A DNA stretch of 64,000 nt from Inhella proteolytica (GTDB taxonomy: Bacteria > Pseudomonadota > Gammaproteobacteria > Burkholderiales > Burkholderiaceae_C). A program made the position numbers and the translations under genes. The DNA is taken from contig NZ_JAEDAK010000008.1 of assembly GCF_016093275.1 (NCBI RefSeq), positions 62,001-126,000 of the forward strand, read 5' to 3'. The notes under the pieces are model-generated. The model had not been told where the DNA came from and ran no database searches. It saw nothing but the letters and a program-made list of their open reading frames with translations. Positions 24,936 through 34,669 of this stretch are shown here, in pieces; positions within the stretch are counted from its first letter, which is position 1, and every line of letters begins with the position of its first letter.

Positions 24936-25553
24936 TCAAACCTCCAGCCCAGCCTCGCGCAGCAATTGCGCGGTTTCGAACAGGGGCAGGCCCATGATGC
25001 CGGAATAGCTGCCCTCGATGTGCTCGATCCAGCCGGCAATCTGGCTCTGGATGGCATAGGCACCAGCCTTGCCCATCGGCTCGCCGCTAGCCACGTAGCG
25101 CTGCAGCACGGCTGGCGGCACGGCGGCAAAGCGCACATGCGAAACGCTGACGCGCTGCGCCTGCTGCAACACCCCGCCCACCTCCCAGCCCAGGCTCACC
25201 GCCGTCAGCACCCGGTGCGTGTGGCCACTCAGGCGCGTGAGCATGTGCAGGGCCTCGGCAGCATCGGCGGGCTTGCCCAGGATGTCGCGGCCCAGGGCCA
25301 CGGTGGTGTCGGAGCACAGCACCGGGCGCACCGGCAGGCGGCGCCGTTCCCGGCGCGCCAGCGCGGCCGCCAGCTTGTTGGCCGTGACGCGGCGCACGTA
25401 GTCGTCCGGCAACTCGCCGTGCAGCTGCAGCTCCAGCGCCTCGGCGTCCTCGTCGGCATCGGCCAGCAGCAGTTCGTGCGCCTGGCCGAGCTGATCGAGC
25501 AGCTGGCGCCGGCGCGGGCTCTGCGAAGCCAGGTAGATCAGGTTCGCACTCAT
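24936..25553 (-). CDS. Maf-like nucleotide pyrophosphatase
   Basis: A 205-residue Maf/YhdE-family protein. Family motifs are IYLASQSPRRRQLLDQLG at the N terminus, VLCSDTTVALGRDILGKPADAAEAL in the middle and YVASGEPMGKAGAYAIQ with the catalytic Lys/Asp region. Maf proteins hydrolyse dTTP, UTP or modified nucleotides. Which subtype this is cannot be settled from sequence alone. It overlaps the upstream substrate-binding protein gene by four bases and lies 60 bp before rng. Confidence 0.9.
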   Translation of the reverse strand: MSANLIYLASQSPRRRQLLDQLGQAHELLLADADEDAEALELQLHGELPDDYVRRVTANKLAAALARRERRRLPVRPVLCSDTTVALGRDILGKPADAAEALHMLTRLSGHTHRVLTAVSLGWEVGGVLQQAQRVSVSHVRFAAVPPAVLQRYVASGEPMGKAGAYAIQSQIAGWIEHIEGSYSGIMGLPLFETAQLLREAGLEV

Positions 25554-26311
25554 TGCAGATGCCGGGCCTCGATGCGCTCGATGCTGCCGTCCCTGTGCAT
25601 GGCCTCCAGCGCCAGGCGCAGGCGCTCGCCCAGGGCCTCCTTGTCGGGCAGCTTGCTGGCGCGCGACAGCACCAGGAAGGTCGGCCGGTCGGGCACCAGG
25701 GGTGTGGGCAGTGGGCGCACGGCATCGGCATAGCCGAGCTGGCGCGCCAGGTAACGGGTCACGACGGTCTGGCCCGAGATCGCATCGACTCGTCCCAGCA
25801 TCAGCATGTGCAGACCCTGCTCGGCCCCGGCCGTCTCGTGCAGCTGGATGCGCTCGGCCGCGACCTCGGCATCGAACTCCGGGCTGATGAAGAAGCCGCG
25901 CACCTTGCCGATGCGCTTGCCGTGCAGGCTGGCCAGGCCGTCGAACGCCATCTTGCTGTCGCGCGTGACGAAGAGGGAGTAGGTGCTGTTGTGCATCACG
26001 CCGGTGAAGAGCGCGAAGCCCTCGCGCTCGGCACTGCGCAGTAGCGCCATGCCGCCATCCACGCTGCCCGCCCGCACCGATTCGACCACCCGCTTGAAGG
26101 GCACCAGCTCGATGTGGAACTGCACCCCGGTGCGCCGACCCAGCTCGTGCAGGATGTCCACATCGATGCCGACCGGCTCGGTGCCGCGCAGCGAGGAATA
26201 GGGCGGAAAGGCGAAATCGCCCAGCACCTTGAGCTGCACCTGCGCCAGCGCGCCCAGCGCGAGCCCGGGGCCCAGCAGCAGGCCGAGCAGCAACGAACGC
26301 AGCCGACGCAC
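25550..26311 (-). CDS. Periplasmic substrate-binding protein (SBP family 3)
   Basis: A 253-residue exported protein with a GTG start at 26311 and a signal peptide ending near GALAQ. It shows a type II periplasmic binding fold: LKVLGDFAFPPYSSLRGTEPVGIDVDILHELGRRTG at the N terminus is the classical amino-acid-type start, and the hinge region follows. There is no permease or ATPase gene beside it; it sits alone inside a housekeeping gene run, between rlmH and maf. It may act in signalling or with a transporter encoded elsewhere. The ligand is unknown. Confidence 0.75.
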   Translation of the reverse strand: MRRLRSLLLGLLLGPGLALGALAQVQLKVLGDFAFPPYSSLRGTEPVGIDVDILHELGRRTGVQFHIELVPFKRVVESVRAGSVDGGMALLRSAEREGFALFTGVMHNSTYSLFVTRDSKMAFDGLASLHGKRIGKVRGFFISPEFDAEVAAERIQLHETAGAEQGLHMLMLGRVDAISGQTVVTRYLARQLGYADAVRPLPTPLVPDRPTFLVLSRASKLPDKEALGERLRLALEAMHRDGSIERIEARHLQ

Positions 26312-26314
26312 CGC

Positions 26315-26785
26315 CTACTCCCGGTGGTAGGGGTGACCGGCCGTGATCGACCAGGCGCGGTACAGCCCCTCGACGAGCAGCACACGCGCCAGCGCATGCG
26401 GCAGGGTCAGGTCGGAGAGGCGCAGGCGTTCGTCGGCCGCAGCACGAAGTTCAGGGGCCAGGCCGTCGGGCCCGCCCATGTACAGCACCACGTCGCGGCC
26501 ATCGAGCTTCCAGCGCTCCAGGCGCTCGGCCAGTTGCAGGCTGCTGAGGCGCTCACCGCGCTCGTCCAGCACCACGCGGCGGGCGCCGCGCGGCGTGGCC
26601 TCCTGCAGGCGCTGGGCTTCGGCGGCCATCATCTGCGCGGCCGTCTTGCCGGTGCTCCGGGCCTCGGCCTTCACGGTCTTGAGCTGCAGCGGCAGGTCCG
26701 GCGGGAAGCGCTTGACGAAGTCGGCGGTGGCCTCGTCGGCCCAGGCAGGCAAGCGCTGCCCGACCGCCAACAACAGCAGCTGCAC
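26315..26785 (-). CDS. rlmH: 23S rRNA (pseudouridine1915-N3)-methyltransferase RlmH
   Basis: A 156-residue SPOUT methyltransferase, standard length. Visible motifs are LLLAVGQRLPAWADEATADFVKRFP at the N terminus, VVLDERGERLSSLQLAE, VLYMGGPDGL (SAM-binding knot) and LPHALARVLLVEGLYRAWSITAGHPYHRE, the invariant C terminus. It methylates pseudouridine 1915 on assembled 70S ribosomes. The start is GTG, immediately after the rsfS stop codon, consistent with the conserved rsfS-rlmH pairing. Confidence 0.97.
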   Translation of the reverse strand: MQLLLLAVGQRLPAWADEATADFVKRFPPDLPLQLKTVKAEARSTGKTAAQMMAAEAQRLQEATPRGARRVVLDERGERLSSLQLAERLERWKLDGRDVVLYMGGPDGLAPELRAAADERLRLSDLTLPHALARVLLVEGLYRAWSITAGHPYHRE

Positions 26786-27649
26786 TTAGCGGGCGGCCTT
26801 CTTGACCGCTGGCTTCTTGGCCGGCGCAGCCTTCTTGGCCGGCGCAGCCTTCTTGGCGGGCGCGGCCTTCTTGGCAGGCGCAGCCTTCTTCGCGGGAGCC
26901 GCCTTCTTGGCCGGTGCGGCCTTCACTGCGGCCGTCGGCTTGGGGGCTGCGGCCTTGCGGGCAGCCGGCTTGGCGGCCACTGGTGCGGCGGACACCTTCT
27001 GCACGGCGGCCGCCTTGCGGGCCGACGCGGGCTTGGGCGTGGCCAGCTTGCGGGCCGGTGCGGTCACCTTGCCGGTGGCGGGTGCCGCAGCCTTGCGGGG
27101 CGCAGCCTTGCGGGCGGGCGCCTTGCGCGGAGCGGCCTTCAGGGCAGCGGCCTCAGCGGCCGCCTCGGCCTTTTGCTTGCGGGTCTTGGGCAGGGCCACG
27201 GGTTCGTTCTTCAGCGCTTCGGCCGCGCTGCCGGAACGGCGCGAGGGCGCGGACTTCTTGCGCGCCGGAGCGGCCGGCTCGCTGGCCTTGGGCAGGCCCT
27301 TGGCCGCGCCCAGCTTCATGTTGACCGGCTTCTCGCCCCAGATCTCTTCGAGGTGGTAGTAGTCGCGGATCTGCGGCTGCATCACATGCACCACGGCCGC
27401 GCCGCAGTCCACGATGATCCATTCGCCGTTTTCCTCGCCCTCGGTGCGCATGACGTCGAAACCGGCGCCCTTGACGGCTTCACGGACGCTGCTGGCCAGG
27501 GCCTTGGTTTGCCGGTTGCTACTGCCACTGGCCACGACGACGCGCTCGAACAGCGGCGACAGGTGCTCGGTGTTGAAGACCTGGATGTTCTGTGCCTTGA
27601 CGTCTTCGAGACCGTCGACGATGGCCCGCTGCAGCTTGCGAATGTCCAT
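26786..27649 (-). CDS. rsfS: Ribosomal silencing factor RsfS with a long histone H1-like tail
   Basis: A 287-residue protein, about twice the usual RsfS length. Residues 1-115 are the RsfS/Iojap domain (QRAIVDGLEDVKAQNIQVF, VVASGSSNRQTKALASSV, GEWIIVDCGAAVVHVM, RDYYHLEEIWG), which binds ribosomal protein L14 and blocks subunit joining. The remaining 165-170 residues are almost only Lys, Ala and Pro (KAAPRKAPARK, AAPAKK repeats), resembling the C-terminal tail of histone H1. The gene stop is TAA directly abutting rlmH. The tail is probably real, as the frame is uninterrupted, and suggests extra nucleic acid binding. Confidence 0.93.
   Translation of the reverse strand: MDIRKLQRAIVDGLEDVKAQNIQVFNTEHLSPLFERVVVASGSSNRQTKALASSVREAVKGAGFDVMRTEGEENGEWIIVDCGAAVVHVMQPQIRDYYHLEEIWGEKPVNMKLGAAKGLPKASEPAAPARKKSAPSRRSGSAAEALKNEPVALPKTRKQKAEAAAEAAALKAAPRKAPARKAAPRKAAAPATGKVTAPARKLATPKPASARKAAAVQKVSAAPVAAKPAARKAAAPKPTAAVKAAPAKKAAPAKKAAPAKKAAPAKKAAPAKKAAPAKKPAVKKAAR
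26813..26920 (-). repeat. Six tandem 18-bp units encoding AAPAKK in the rsfS tail
   Basis: Six consecutive near-identical 18-bp units (CTTCTTGGCCGGCGCAGC on the plus strand, with small third-position changes) encode AAPAKK repeats near the RsfS C terminus. Copy number could vary by slippage without changing frame. Confidence 0.9.
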
Positions 27650-27662
27650 GGGTGTTGCGGCT

Positions 27663-28244
27663 TCAGGCGCCGTAGAGATGGTGATGGGCAATATAGCCGG
27701 CCACATCCGGGCCGACCATGGGGGAGATGTCCGCCCCGCGCGCGCAGTCGGCGCGCAAGGCGGTGGCGCTGATGCGGTCGGCCGGGAGGGCCAGCTGCAC
27801 GCTGCGGTGCGCGGGGAGCGCCGGATCCGGGTGCGGCAGCTGACCCGCTCGACCGGCCACGGCCAGGGTGCTGCGCTGCAGCAGCTCGGGCCAGCGCTTC
27901 CAGCTGCTGAACTTTTCGTACTGATCCTGACCGATGACCAGGAACCACTCGGCACCGGGATGCTGCGCCTGCAGGTGCTCCAAGGTGGCGATGCTGGTGC
28001 TCGGCTCGGCGCGCTCGGCCTCCCAGGCCGACACCTGCACACGCGGCAGGTCCTGCAGCAGCAGGCGCGTCATGGCCAGGCGGTGCTCGGCCAGTGCGAG
28101 TGCGCTGCCGGCCTTCTGCCAGGGCTGGCCGGCGGGCATCACGATCAGCTCGTCCAGTGCCAGCTGTTCGACGGCCAGCTGCGCGAGCGCGCGATGCGCG
28201 CGGTGCGGGGGGTTGAAGCTGCCGCCGAACAGCCCGATCTTCAT
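27663..28244 (-). CDS. nadD: Nicotinate-nucleotide adenylyltransferase
   Basis: A 193-residue NaMN adenylyltransferase of NAD synthesis. The nucleotidyltransferase motif [14 protein letters not shown] holds the catalytic HxGH-type histidines. [21 protein letters not shown] and the C-terminal [13 protein letters not shown] region, equivalent to the SSTxIR signature, follow. The ATG at 28244 overlaps the hemF stop by four bases; a GTG two codons upstream is less likely. It lies 13 bp upstream of rsfS, the conserved nadD-rsfS-rlmH arrangement. Confidence 0.95.
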   Translation of the reverse strand: MKIGLFGGSFNPPHRAHRALAQLAVEQLALDELIVMPAGQPWQKAGSALALAEHRLAMTRLLLQDLPRVQVSAWEAERAEPSTSIATLEHLQAQHPGAEWFLVIGQDQYEKFSSWKRWPELLQRSTLAVAGRAGQLPHPDPALPAHRSVQLALPADRISATALRADCARGADISPMVGPDVAGYIAHHHLYGA

Positions 28245-29173
28245 AACCACAGGGCGGTGGGCTTCTCGTTCAGCCAGTCACGCGGCGGCAGGAAGTCGCT
28301 GTACAGGCGCGCTTCCGGCGTGCCGGCCTCGGGCTCCCACTGGTAGCGCCAGTTCGCCACCGGCGGCATGGAGAGCAGGATGGACTCGGTGCGGCCGCCG
28401 GACTGCAGGCCGAACAGGGTGCCGCGGTCCCACACCAGATTGAACTCGACGTAGCGGCCGCGCCGGTAGGCCTGGAAGTCACGCTGGCGCTGCTCGTAGG
28501 CATAGCCCTGGCGGCGCTCCACGATTGGGGCGTAGGCCTGCAGGAAGGCGTCGCCCACGCGCTGCATCAGCGCGAAGCCGGCGTCGAAGCCGCCCTCCTC
28601 GAAATCGTCATAGAAGATGCCGCCGATGCCGCGCGCTTCGTTGCGGTGCTTGAGGAAGAAGTACTCGTCACAGGCCGGCTTGAAGCGCGCGTACAGCTCG
28701 GGGCCGACGGCCTCGTGGCAGACGCGGTGGAAGTGCTGGGCGTCGCGCTCGAAACCGTAGTAGGGCGTCAGGTCCATGCCGCCGCCGAACCAGCTCGCCG
28801 CCGGGCCCTGCTCAGGCTGGGCCGACAGCATGCGCACATTCAGGTGCACGGTGGGCACGAAAGGGTTGTGCGGGTGGATCACCAGGCTCACACCCAGGGC
28901 CTCGAAAGGCGCGCCGGCCAGATGCGGCCGCGCCGCCGTGGCCGAGGGCGGCAGCACGCGGCCCTTCACATGGCTGAACAGCACCGCCGCGCGCTCGAAC
29001 ACCGGCCCGCCTTCGAGCATGCGTGACAGGCCGTCGCCCTCCAGCCGCCCGCCGGGCTCGCGCTGCCAGGGGTCGGTGGCGAAGGGTGTGCCGTCCAGGG
29101 CTTCGAGCCCGCTGACGATGCGCTGCTGCAGGTCCAGCAGGTAGCTGCGGACCAGGGTGGTGCTGGGGTTCAT
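28241..29173 (-). CDS. hemF: Oxygen-dependent coproporphyrinogen III oxidase
   Basis: A 310-residue enzyme that oxidatively decarboxylates coproporphyrinogen III to protoporphyrinogen IX using oxygen. Typical motifs are [56 protein letters not shown] and [48 protein letters not shown] is the invariant C-terminal block. The length and all motif blocks are intact. It is the aerobic isoform; the start overlaps the upstream acyltransferase stop by four bases. Confidence 0.97.
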   Translation of the reverse strand: MNPSTTLVRSYLLDLQQRIVSGLEALDGTPFATDPWQREPGGRLEGDGLSRMLEGGPVFERAAVLFSHVKGRVLPPSATAARPHLAGAPFEALGVSLVIHPHNPFVPTVHLNVRMLSAQPEQGPAASWFGGGMDLTPYYGFERDAQHFHRVCHEAVGPELYARFKPACDEYFFLKHRNEARGIGGIFYDDFEEGGFDAGFALMQRVGDAFLQAYAPIVERRQGYAYEQRQRDFQAYRRGRYVEFNLVWDRGTLFGLQSGGRTESILLSMPPVANWRYQWEPEAGTPEARLYSDFLPPRDWLNEKPTALWL

Positions 29174-29796
29174 GGTTTCAGTCGGATGGGGCTGGCGAGT
29201 TCGGGCTTGAAACCGCGCTTATCGCCCAGCACCGTCTGGAAGGCCGCGAAATCGCGCTCCACCTCACCGCTCGGGAGCAGGAAGGTGGTGATGCCGAAGG
29301 TCTTGCTGGGGACGTCGAAATAGGCCAGGCCCACCGGCAGCTGCGCCTGCACAGCCACCTGATAGGCGCCGCTGCGCCAACCCGGCACGTAGGAGCGCGT
29401 GCCCTCAGGGGCCACTGCGAGCCAGAAGTACTCGTCCCGCGCCTTGGCGGCCTGCACCTGGGCCACGGTGGCGCTCACCAGGCCCTTGGGGTTCTTGCGG
29501 TCCACCGGAATGCCGCCGATCCAGCGCGCCCAGGCGCCGATGAGCGGGATCTTGAACAGGCTGTCCTTGCCCCAGTAGCGCACCGGCACCCCGAGCGCCC
29601 ACTTCACCAGCACGCCGACGATGAAGTCCCAGTTCGAGGTGTGCGGGTAGACCAGCACCACACCCTGCCGCGCCGGGAAGCCCTCGAACAGCACGCGCCA
29701 GCCGAACAGGGCCAGAAGGCCGCGCGCCAACGCGCTGCCGCGCGGCTTCAGGTCCGGGCGCGGCGGCAGGCTGGGGAGCGGGGCGTGCGAAGGCAC
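29170..29796 (-). CDS. 1-acyl-sn-glycerol-3-phosphate acyltransferase-like protein
   Basis: A 208-residue protein of the PlsC/lysophospholipid acyltransferase superfamily. The H-x4-D catalytic motif is HTSNWDF near residue 52. [11 protein letters not shown] matches motif II, and the glycerol-3-phosphate-binding motif is VAPEGTRS. The [21 protein letters not shown] tail is typical of a small bacterial subgroup. A short hydrophobic stretch near residue 25 ([15 protein letters not shown]) may associate with the membrane. Substrate specificity is unknown. It lies between purD and hemF in the conserved minus-strand run. Confidence 0.82.
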   Translation of the reverse strand: MPSHAPLPSLPPRPDLKPRGSALARGLLALFGWRVLFEGFPARQGVVLVYPHTSNWDFIVGVLVKWALGVPVRYWGKDSLFKIPLIGAWARWIGGIPVDRKNPKGLVSATVAQVQAAKARDEYFWLAVAPEGTRSYVPGWRSGAYQVAVQAQLPVGLAYFDVPSKTFGITTFLLPSGEVERDFAAFQTVLGDKRGFKPELASPIRLKP

Positions 29797-29804
29797 TGGC
29801 GCGA

Positions 29805-31091
29805 CTACTTGCGGGAGATCGCGCGGTGGCCGATGTCTTTGCGGTACTGCACGCCGTCGAAGCGGATGGGCTCCAGCAGCTCGTAGGCACGCTGCTGCGC
29901 CACCCGCACCGATTCACCCAGCGCCGTGGCGCACAACACCCGGCCGCCGTTGGTGACGAGCTGGCCCTTGTCGTTCGCACCCGTGCCGGCGTGGAACACC
30001 ATGGCGTCGTCCTGGTCCTCGGGCAGACCGCTGATGACGTCGCCCTTGCGCGGGTTCATCGGGTAGCCATGGGCTGCCAGCACCACGCCCAGCGCCGCGC
30101 GGCGGTCCCACTGCAGTTCCTGGTCCATGAGTCGACCATCGGTGGCGGCGTAGAGCAGCTCGAACAGATCGCTCTTCAGGCGCATCAGGATGGGCTGTGT
30201 CTCGGGGTCGCCCAGGCGCGCGTTGAACTCGATCGTGTAGGGCCGGCCCTCGGCGTCGATCATCAAACCGGCGTACAGGAAGCCGGTGAAGGGCACGCCG
30301 TCCTTGGCCATGCCGGCGATGGTGGGACCGATGATTTCGTGCATCGCCTTGGCGTGCACGTTCGGCGTCACCACCGGCGCGGGCGAGTAGGCGCCCATGC
30401 CGCCGGTGTTGGGGCCTTCGTCGCCGTCCAGCAGGCGCTTGTGGTCTTGGCTGGTGGCCAGGGCCTGCACGTTCACGCCGTCGCTGATGACGATGAAGCT
30501 GGCCTCTTCGCCCTGCAGGAACTGCTCGATGACGACGCGCGCGCCCTCGACGTTGTGCGTCACGCCGAGCGTGTTGTCGCGCAGGATCATGTCGATGGCC
30601 GCGTGCGCCTCTTCCAGCGTCATCGCCACCACCACGCCCTTGCCGGCGGCCAGGCCGTCGGCCTTGATGACGATGGGCGCACCCTCCTCGTTCACATAGG
30701 CGTGCGCGGCATTGGCGTCGCTGAAGGTCTGGTAGCGCGCGGTGGGAATACCGTGGCGCGCCATGAAGTCCTTCGCAAAGGCCTTGGAGCTTTCCAGCTG
30801 CGCGGCCGCCTTGGTGGGGCCAAAGATGCGCAGGCCGCGGCCGCGGAAGATGTCCACCACGCCCGCCGCCAAGGGCGCCTCGGGGCCGACCACCGTGAGG
30901 GCAATCTTGTTGGCCTCGGCCCAGTCGGCCAGTTCGTGCGGGTTGGTCAGCGCGACGTTCTTCAGTCGCGCATCACGCAGGGTGCCGCCATTGCCCGGGG
31001 CCACGTAGACCTGGCTGACGCGCTGGCCCTGGGCCAGCTTCCAGGCCAGCGCGTGTTCGCGGCCGCCGTTGCCAATGACGAGTACCTTCAT
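29805..31091 (-). CDS. purD: Phosphoribosylamine-glycine ligase
   Basis: A 428-residue ATP-grasp enzyme, full length, catalysing the second step of purine synthesis. The N-terminal motif VLVIGNGGREHALAWKL is diagnostic. TVVGPEAPLAAGVVDIFRGRGLRIFGPTKAAAQLESSKAFAKDFM precedes the ATP-grasp domain with KADGLAAGKGVVVA. The GARS signature YRxGDPET appears as RLGDPETQPIL. Its start is two bases beyond the yebC stop; its stop is eight bases before the acyltransferase start. Confidence 0.97.
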   Translation of the reverse strand: MKVLVIGNGGREHALAWKLAQGQRVSQVYVAPGNGGTLRDARLKNVALTNPHELADWAEANKIALTVVGPEAPLAAGVVDIFRGRGLRIFGPTKAAAQLESSKAFAKDFMARHGIPTARYQTFSDANAAHAYVNEEGAPIVIKADGLAAGKGVVVAMTLEEAHAAIDMILRDNTLGVTHNVEGARVVIEQFLQGEEASFIVISDGVNVQALATSQDHKRLLDGDEGPNTGGMGAYSPAPVVTPNVHAKAMHEIIGPTIAGMAKDGVPFTGFLYAGLMIDAEGRPYTIEFNARLGDPETQPILMRLKSDLFELLYAATDGRLMDQELQWDRRAALGVVLAAHGYPMNPRKGDVISGLPEDQDDAMVFHAGTGANDKGQLVTNGGRVLCATALGESVRVAQQRAYELLEPIRFDGVQYRKDIGHRAISRK

Positions 31092-31093
31092 GA

Positions 31094-31822
31094 TCAGCCC
31101 AAGTCCAATTCGGCGTTGTGGAAGACGTTCTGCACGTCGTCAAGGTCTTCGATCATGTCCAGCAGCTTCTGCATGCGCTGGGCGTCGTCGCCGGCCAGGG
31201 CGATGGTGTTCTCGGCGCGCATCGTCACCTCGGCCACCTCGGCTTTGAAACCCTTGGCTTCGAGGGCGTTGCGCACGGCTTCGAAATCGGTCGGGCTGGT
31301 CAGCACCTCGATGGCACCGTCGTCGTCGGTGATGACGTCCTCGGCGCCGGCATCGAGCGCGGCTTCCATCAGCGCGTCCTCCGGGGTGCCGGGGGCGAAG
31401 ATCAGCTGGCCGCAGTGCTTGAACTGGAAGGCCACCGAGCCCTCGGTACCCAGGTTGCCGCCGTACTTGCTGAAGGCGTGCCGGACTTCGGCCACGGTGC
31501 GCACGCGGTTGTCGGTCATCGTGTCCACGATGATGGCCGCGCCGCCGATGCCATAGCCCTCGTAGCGGATTTCCTCGTAGGTCACGCCCTCGAGGTTGCC
31601 GGTGGCCTTGTCGACATTGCGCTTGATGTTGTCGGCCGGCATGTTGGCAGCCTTGGCCTTCTCAATCGCCAGGCGCAGGCGCGGGTTCATGGCGATGTCG
31701 CCACCGCCACTGCGCGCCGCGACGATGATTTCGCGCGTCAGCCGGGTCCAGACCTTGCCCCGCTTCTCGTCCTGACGACCCTTGCGGTGCTGGATGTTCG
31801 CCCATTTGGAATGTCCGGCCAT
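31094..31822 (-). CDS. yebC: YebC/PmpR-family (TACO1-like) translation/transcription factor
   Basis: A 242-residue conserved protein. The N terminus [23 protein letters not shown] is the family hallmark. [53 protein letters not shown] and [16 protein letters not shown] follow. Family members regulate transcription or relieve ribosome stalling at proline stretches. It is the first gene of the minus-strand run down to ispF, and 101 bp separate it from the divergent HerA-like gene. Confidence 0.95.
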   Translation of the reverse strand: MAGHSKWANIQHRKGRQDEKRGKVWTRLTREIIVAARSGGGDIAMNPRLRLAIEKAKAANMPADNIKRNVDKATGNLEGVTYEEIRYEGYGIGGAAIIVDTMTDNRVRTVAEVRHAFSKYGGNLGTEGSVAFQFKHCGQLIFAPGTPEDALMEAALDAGAEDVITDDDGAIEVLTSPTDFEAVRNALEAKGFKAEVAEVTMRAENTIALAGDDAQRMQKLLDMIEDLDDVQNVFHNAELDLG

Positions 31823-31923
31823 AGACGTGCTCGCTCGCTGCGCTGGTTTCTAGAAAGGGGCGGGATTCTACGGGGCTGGCTCTCGCTAGACTCGGCCGGT
31901 CCCCCCATCCAGCTGCCTCCACC

Positions 31924-33501
31924 ATGGCCGACCCCATCCTGCTTGCCCGCCACGGCGACACCGTTTGTGAACTGCTGCCCCAGTTGGCCAACCGCCACGG
32001 GCTGATCACCGGCGCCACCGGCACGGGCAAGACCATCACGCTGCAGAAGCTGGCCGAAAGCTTCAGCCAGATCGGCGTGCCCGTCTTCATGGCCGATGTG
32101 AAGGGCGACCTGACGGGCATCAGCCAGGCGGGCGCGCCGAGCGACAAGCTGCTGGCGGTGCTGAAGGAGCGTGGCATCGAGCCGCCGGCCCCGCTGCGCT
32201 GCCCCACCACGCTGTGGGACGTGTTCGGCAAGGCCGGCCACCCGGTGCGCGCCACGGTGAGCGACATGGGCCCGCTGCTGCTGGCCCGCATGCTGGCGCT
32301 GAACGAGACCCAGGCCGGCGTGCTGCAGATGGTGTTCAAGATCGCCGACGACGCCGGCCTGCTGCTGCTGGACCTGAAGGACCTGCGCGCGATGCTCCAG
32401 CATGTAGGCGACAACGCCACCCAGTTCACCACCCAGTACGGGAACGTGAGTGCGGCCTCGGTCGGCGCCATCCAGCGCGGGCTGCTGCAGATCGAGGCCC
32501 AGGGCGGCGAGGACTTCTTCGGCGAACCGATGCTCAACATCGCCGACTTCATGCAGACCGAGGGCGGCCAGGGCGTCATCAACATCCTGGCCGCCGACCA
32601 GCTGATGGCCGCGCCGCGGCTTTACGCGACCTTCCTGCTCTGGCTGCTGAGCGAGCTGTTCGAGACCCTGCCCGAGGTCGGCGACCTGGACAAGCCGAAG
32701 CTGGTGTTCTTCTTCGACGAGGCGCACCTGCTCTTCAAGGACGCGCCCGAGGCCCTGGTCGAACGCATCGAGCTGGTGGTGCGCCTGGTGCGCTCCAAGG
32801 GCGTGGGCGTGTACTTCGTGACGCAGAACCCGCTCGACATCCCCGACACCGTGCTCGGCCAGTTGGGCAACCGCGTGCAGCATGCCTTGCGCGCCTTCAC
32901 CCCGCGCGACCAGAAGGCCGTGCGCAGCGCCGCCGAAACCATGCGGCCCAAGCCGGGGCTGGACATCGAAGCCGCCATCACCGAACTCGGCGTCGGCGAA
33001 GCCCTGGTCAGCCTGCTCGATGCCAAGGGCCGGCCCAGCATCACCGAGCGCGTGTTCGTGCTGCCGCCCGGCAGCCGCATCGGCCCGGTGACGCCGGCCG
33101 AGCGCCAGGCGCTGATGGTGAGCTCCCTGGTGGCGGGCGTGTACGACAAGGCAATCGACCGCGAATCGGCCTACGAGAAACTGACCGGCCGCATGCAAGA
33201 GGCCAGCCAGCCCACCGCACCTGCACCGGCGCCTTCCAATGGCGGCGGCCTCGCCAGCGAGGCCCGCTTGCCATCCACCCAGCCGCAATCGGCACCGGCC
33301 GAGGACGAAGGCGGCGGGCTGATGGGTAGCCTGAAGGACATGCTGTTCGGCAGCACCGGCCCGCGCGGCGGCAAGCGCGAGGGCCTGGCCGAGGCGGCGG
33401 CCAAGTCGGCCCTGCGCTCGATCGGCTCGTCGGTGGGCCGCGAAATCGCGCGCGGCGTGCTGGGCAGCCTGCTGGGCGGTGGCAGCAAGCGCCGCCGTTG
33501 A
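31924..33501 (+). CDS. HerA-like ATPase, DUF853 family
   Basis: A 525-residue cytosolic P-loop ATPase. The Walker A motif is [14 protein letters not shown] near residue 35, and Walker [12 protein letters not shown] near residue 262. Other blocks ([45 protein letters not shown]) are characteristic of the DUF853 family, widespread in proteobacteria and related to HerA helicases. The C-terminal 100 residues are low-complexity with GGG and RRR runs ([12 protein letters not shown]). The biological role is not established. Confidence 0.88.
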   Translation: MADPILLARHGDTVCELLPQLANRHGLITGATGTGKTITLQKLAESFSQIGVPVFMADVKGDLTGISQAGAPSDKLLAVLKERGIEPPAPLRCPTTLWDVFGKAGHPVRATVSDMGPLLLARMLALNETQAGVLQMVFKIADDAGLLLLDLKDLRAMLQHVGDNATQFTTQYGNVSAASVGAIQRGLLQIEAQGGEDFFGEPMLNIADFMQTEGGQGVINILAADQLMAAPRLYATFLLWLLSELFETLPEVGDLDKPKLVFFFDEAHLLFKDAPEALVERIELVVRLVRSKGVGVYFVTQNPLDIPDTVLGQLGNRVQHALRAFTPRDQKAVRSAAETMRPKPGLDIEAAITELGVGEALVSLLDAKGRPSITERVFVLPPGSRIGPVTPAERQALMVSSLVAGVYDKAIDRESAYEKLTGRMQEASQPTAPAPAPSNGGGLASEARLPSTQPQSAPAEDEGGGLMGSLKDMLFGSTGPRGGKREGLAEAAAKSALRSIGSSVGREIARGVLGSLLGGGSKRRR

Positions 33502-33580
33502 ACCCGCCCCTGCCTCCACTGGCGACTCCGCCCCACCGGCCGTCGCGCCCGTCTGGCGCCGCGCCGTTGTGCGCGCCAGC

Positions 33581-34669
33581 ATGCCCCCCATGAACCCTGC
33601 TTTGCCCCCCGTGCGCGGTTGGCGCCAGACCCTGGGCCGCGATGTGATGGCCACCCTGATGGTGTGCCTGCTGGTCGGCCTGCTGATGACGATGATCACG
33701 GGCCGCAACCTGGTCGGACACCTGATCTATTCCTTCGCCATCGGCACGCAGATCTCGCTCTACATCATGCTGCTGCAGCAGGCGGTGTGCGCCGGGCTGC
33801 GGCGGCGCCGGCCCGACGACCCCAAGCTGCGCGCGGGCTGGCCGGGCAAGGGCTGGATGGCGCCCATCGTCATCGTCGGCGCGCTAGCGGGCTACAGCGG
33901 CGGCACTTGGCTGGCCGACCAGTTTACCGGCCGGCGCAGCAGCCAGCTGTGGGAAGTGGGCGCCCGGGGCTTCCTGATGACGGCCGGCTTCATCCTCACG
34001 ATCTCGGCCCTGGTGACCCTGTACTACCACTCGGTTGAAAGGGCCCGGCAGGCCCAGCTGGAGGCCGAACGCGCGCAGCGCCAGGCCGCCGAGGCCCAGC
34101 TGACCCTGCTGCAAAGCCAGCTGGAGCCGCACATGCTGTTCAACACGCTGGCGCATTTGCGCGTGCTGATCAAGCTGCGACCCGACGACGCGCAGCAGAT
34201 GCTGGACCAGCTCATCGCCTACCTGCGCGCCACGCTGCAGGCCAGCCGCACCGAATCCCACAGCCTGCGCGCCGAGTTCGAGCGCCTGCGCGACTATCTG
34301 GCCCTGATGCAAGTGCGCATGGGCAGCCGCCTGCGCGTGGAGCTGAACCTGCCCGAGGAGCTGGCCGAGCTGCAGCTGCCGCCGCTGCTCCTGCAGCCGC
34401 TGGTGGAAAACGCCATCAAGCACGGGCTGGAGCCGGCGCTGGAGGGGGGGCTGCTGCGCGTCAGCGCGCGTCGCCAAGGCCAGAGCCTGCTGCTGCGCGT
34501 GGAAGACAGCGGCGTGGGCCTGGGCGCCGCGCCGGCCAGTGAAGGCACCGGCTTTGGCCTGGGCCAGGTGCGTGAGCGCCTGCAGACCCGCTACGGCGCG
34601 ACCGCGCAGTTCCGCCTGCAGGCCCTGCCCCCCCACGGCACCTTGGCCGAACTGGAGATTCCCCTATGA
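33581..34669 (+). CDS. LytS/YpdA-type sensor histidine kinase
   Basis: A 362-residue kinase with about four transmembrane segments in the first 175 residues (VMATLMVCLLVGLLMTMI, LIYSFAIGTQISLYIMLLQ, IVIVGALAGYSGGTWLA, TAGFILTISALVTLYY). A short coiled coil follows (RARQAQLEAERAQRQAAEAQ). The His_kinase domain has QLEPHMLFNTLAHL with the phosphorylated His. PLLLQPLVENAIKHGLEP and VEDSGVGLG form the ATPase site. The start was placed at ATG 33581; ATG 33590 is equally possible. It overlaps the response-regulator gene by four bases and certainly forms a two-component pair with it. Confidence 0.9.
   Translation: MPPMNPALPPVRGWRQTLGRDVMATLMVCLLVGLLMTMITGRNLVGHLIYSFAIGTQISLYIMLLQQAVCAGLRRRRPDDPKLRAGWPGKGWMAPIVIVGALAGYSGGTWLADQFTGRRSSQLWEVGARGFLMTAGFILTISALVTLYYHSVERARQAQLEAERAQRQAAEAQLTLLQSQLEPHMLFNTLAHLRVLIKLRPDDAQQMLDQLIAYLRATLQASRTESHSLRAEFERLRDYLALMQVRMGSRLRVELNLPEELAELQLPPLLLQPLVENAIKHGLEPALEGGLLRVSARRQGQSLLLRVEDSGVGLGAAPASEGTGFGLGQVRERLQTRYGATAQFRLQALPPHGTLAELEIPL

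Noticed and set aside
23436-25733. A 765-codon plus-strand open frame
   Set aside because: Runs opposite rng and maf, both with complete family motifs; composition typical of an antisense shadow.
26813-26920. CRISPR-like array
   Set aside because: Units are contiguous 18-bp coding repeats (AAPAKK) without spacers.
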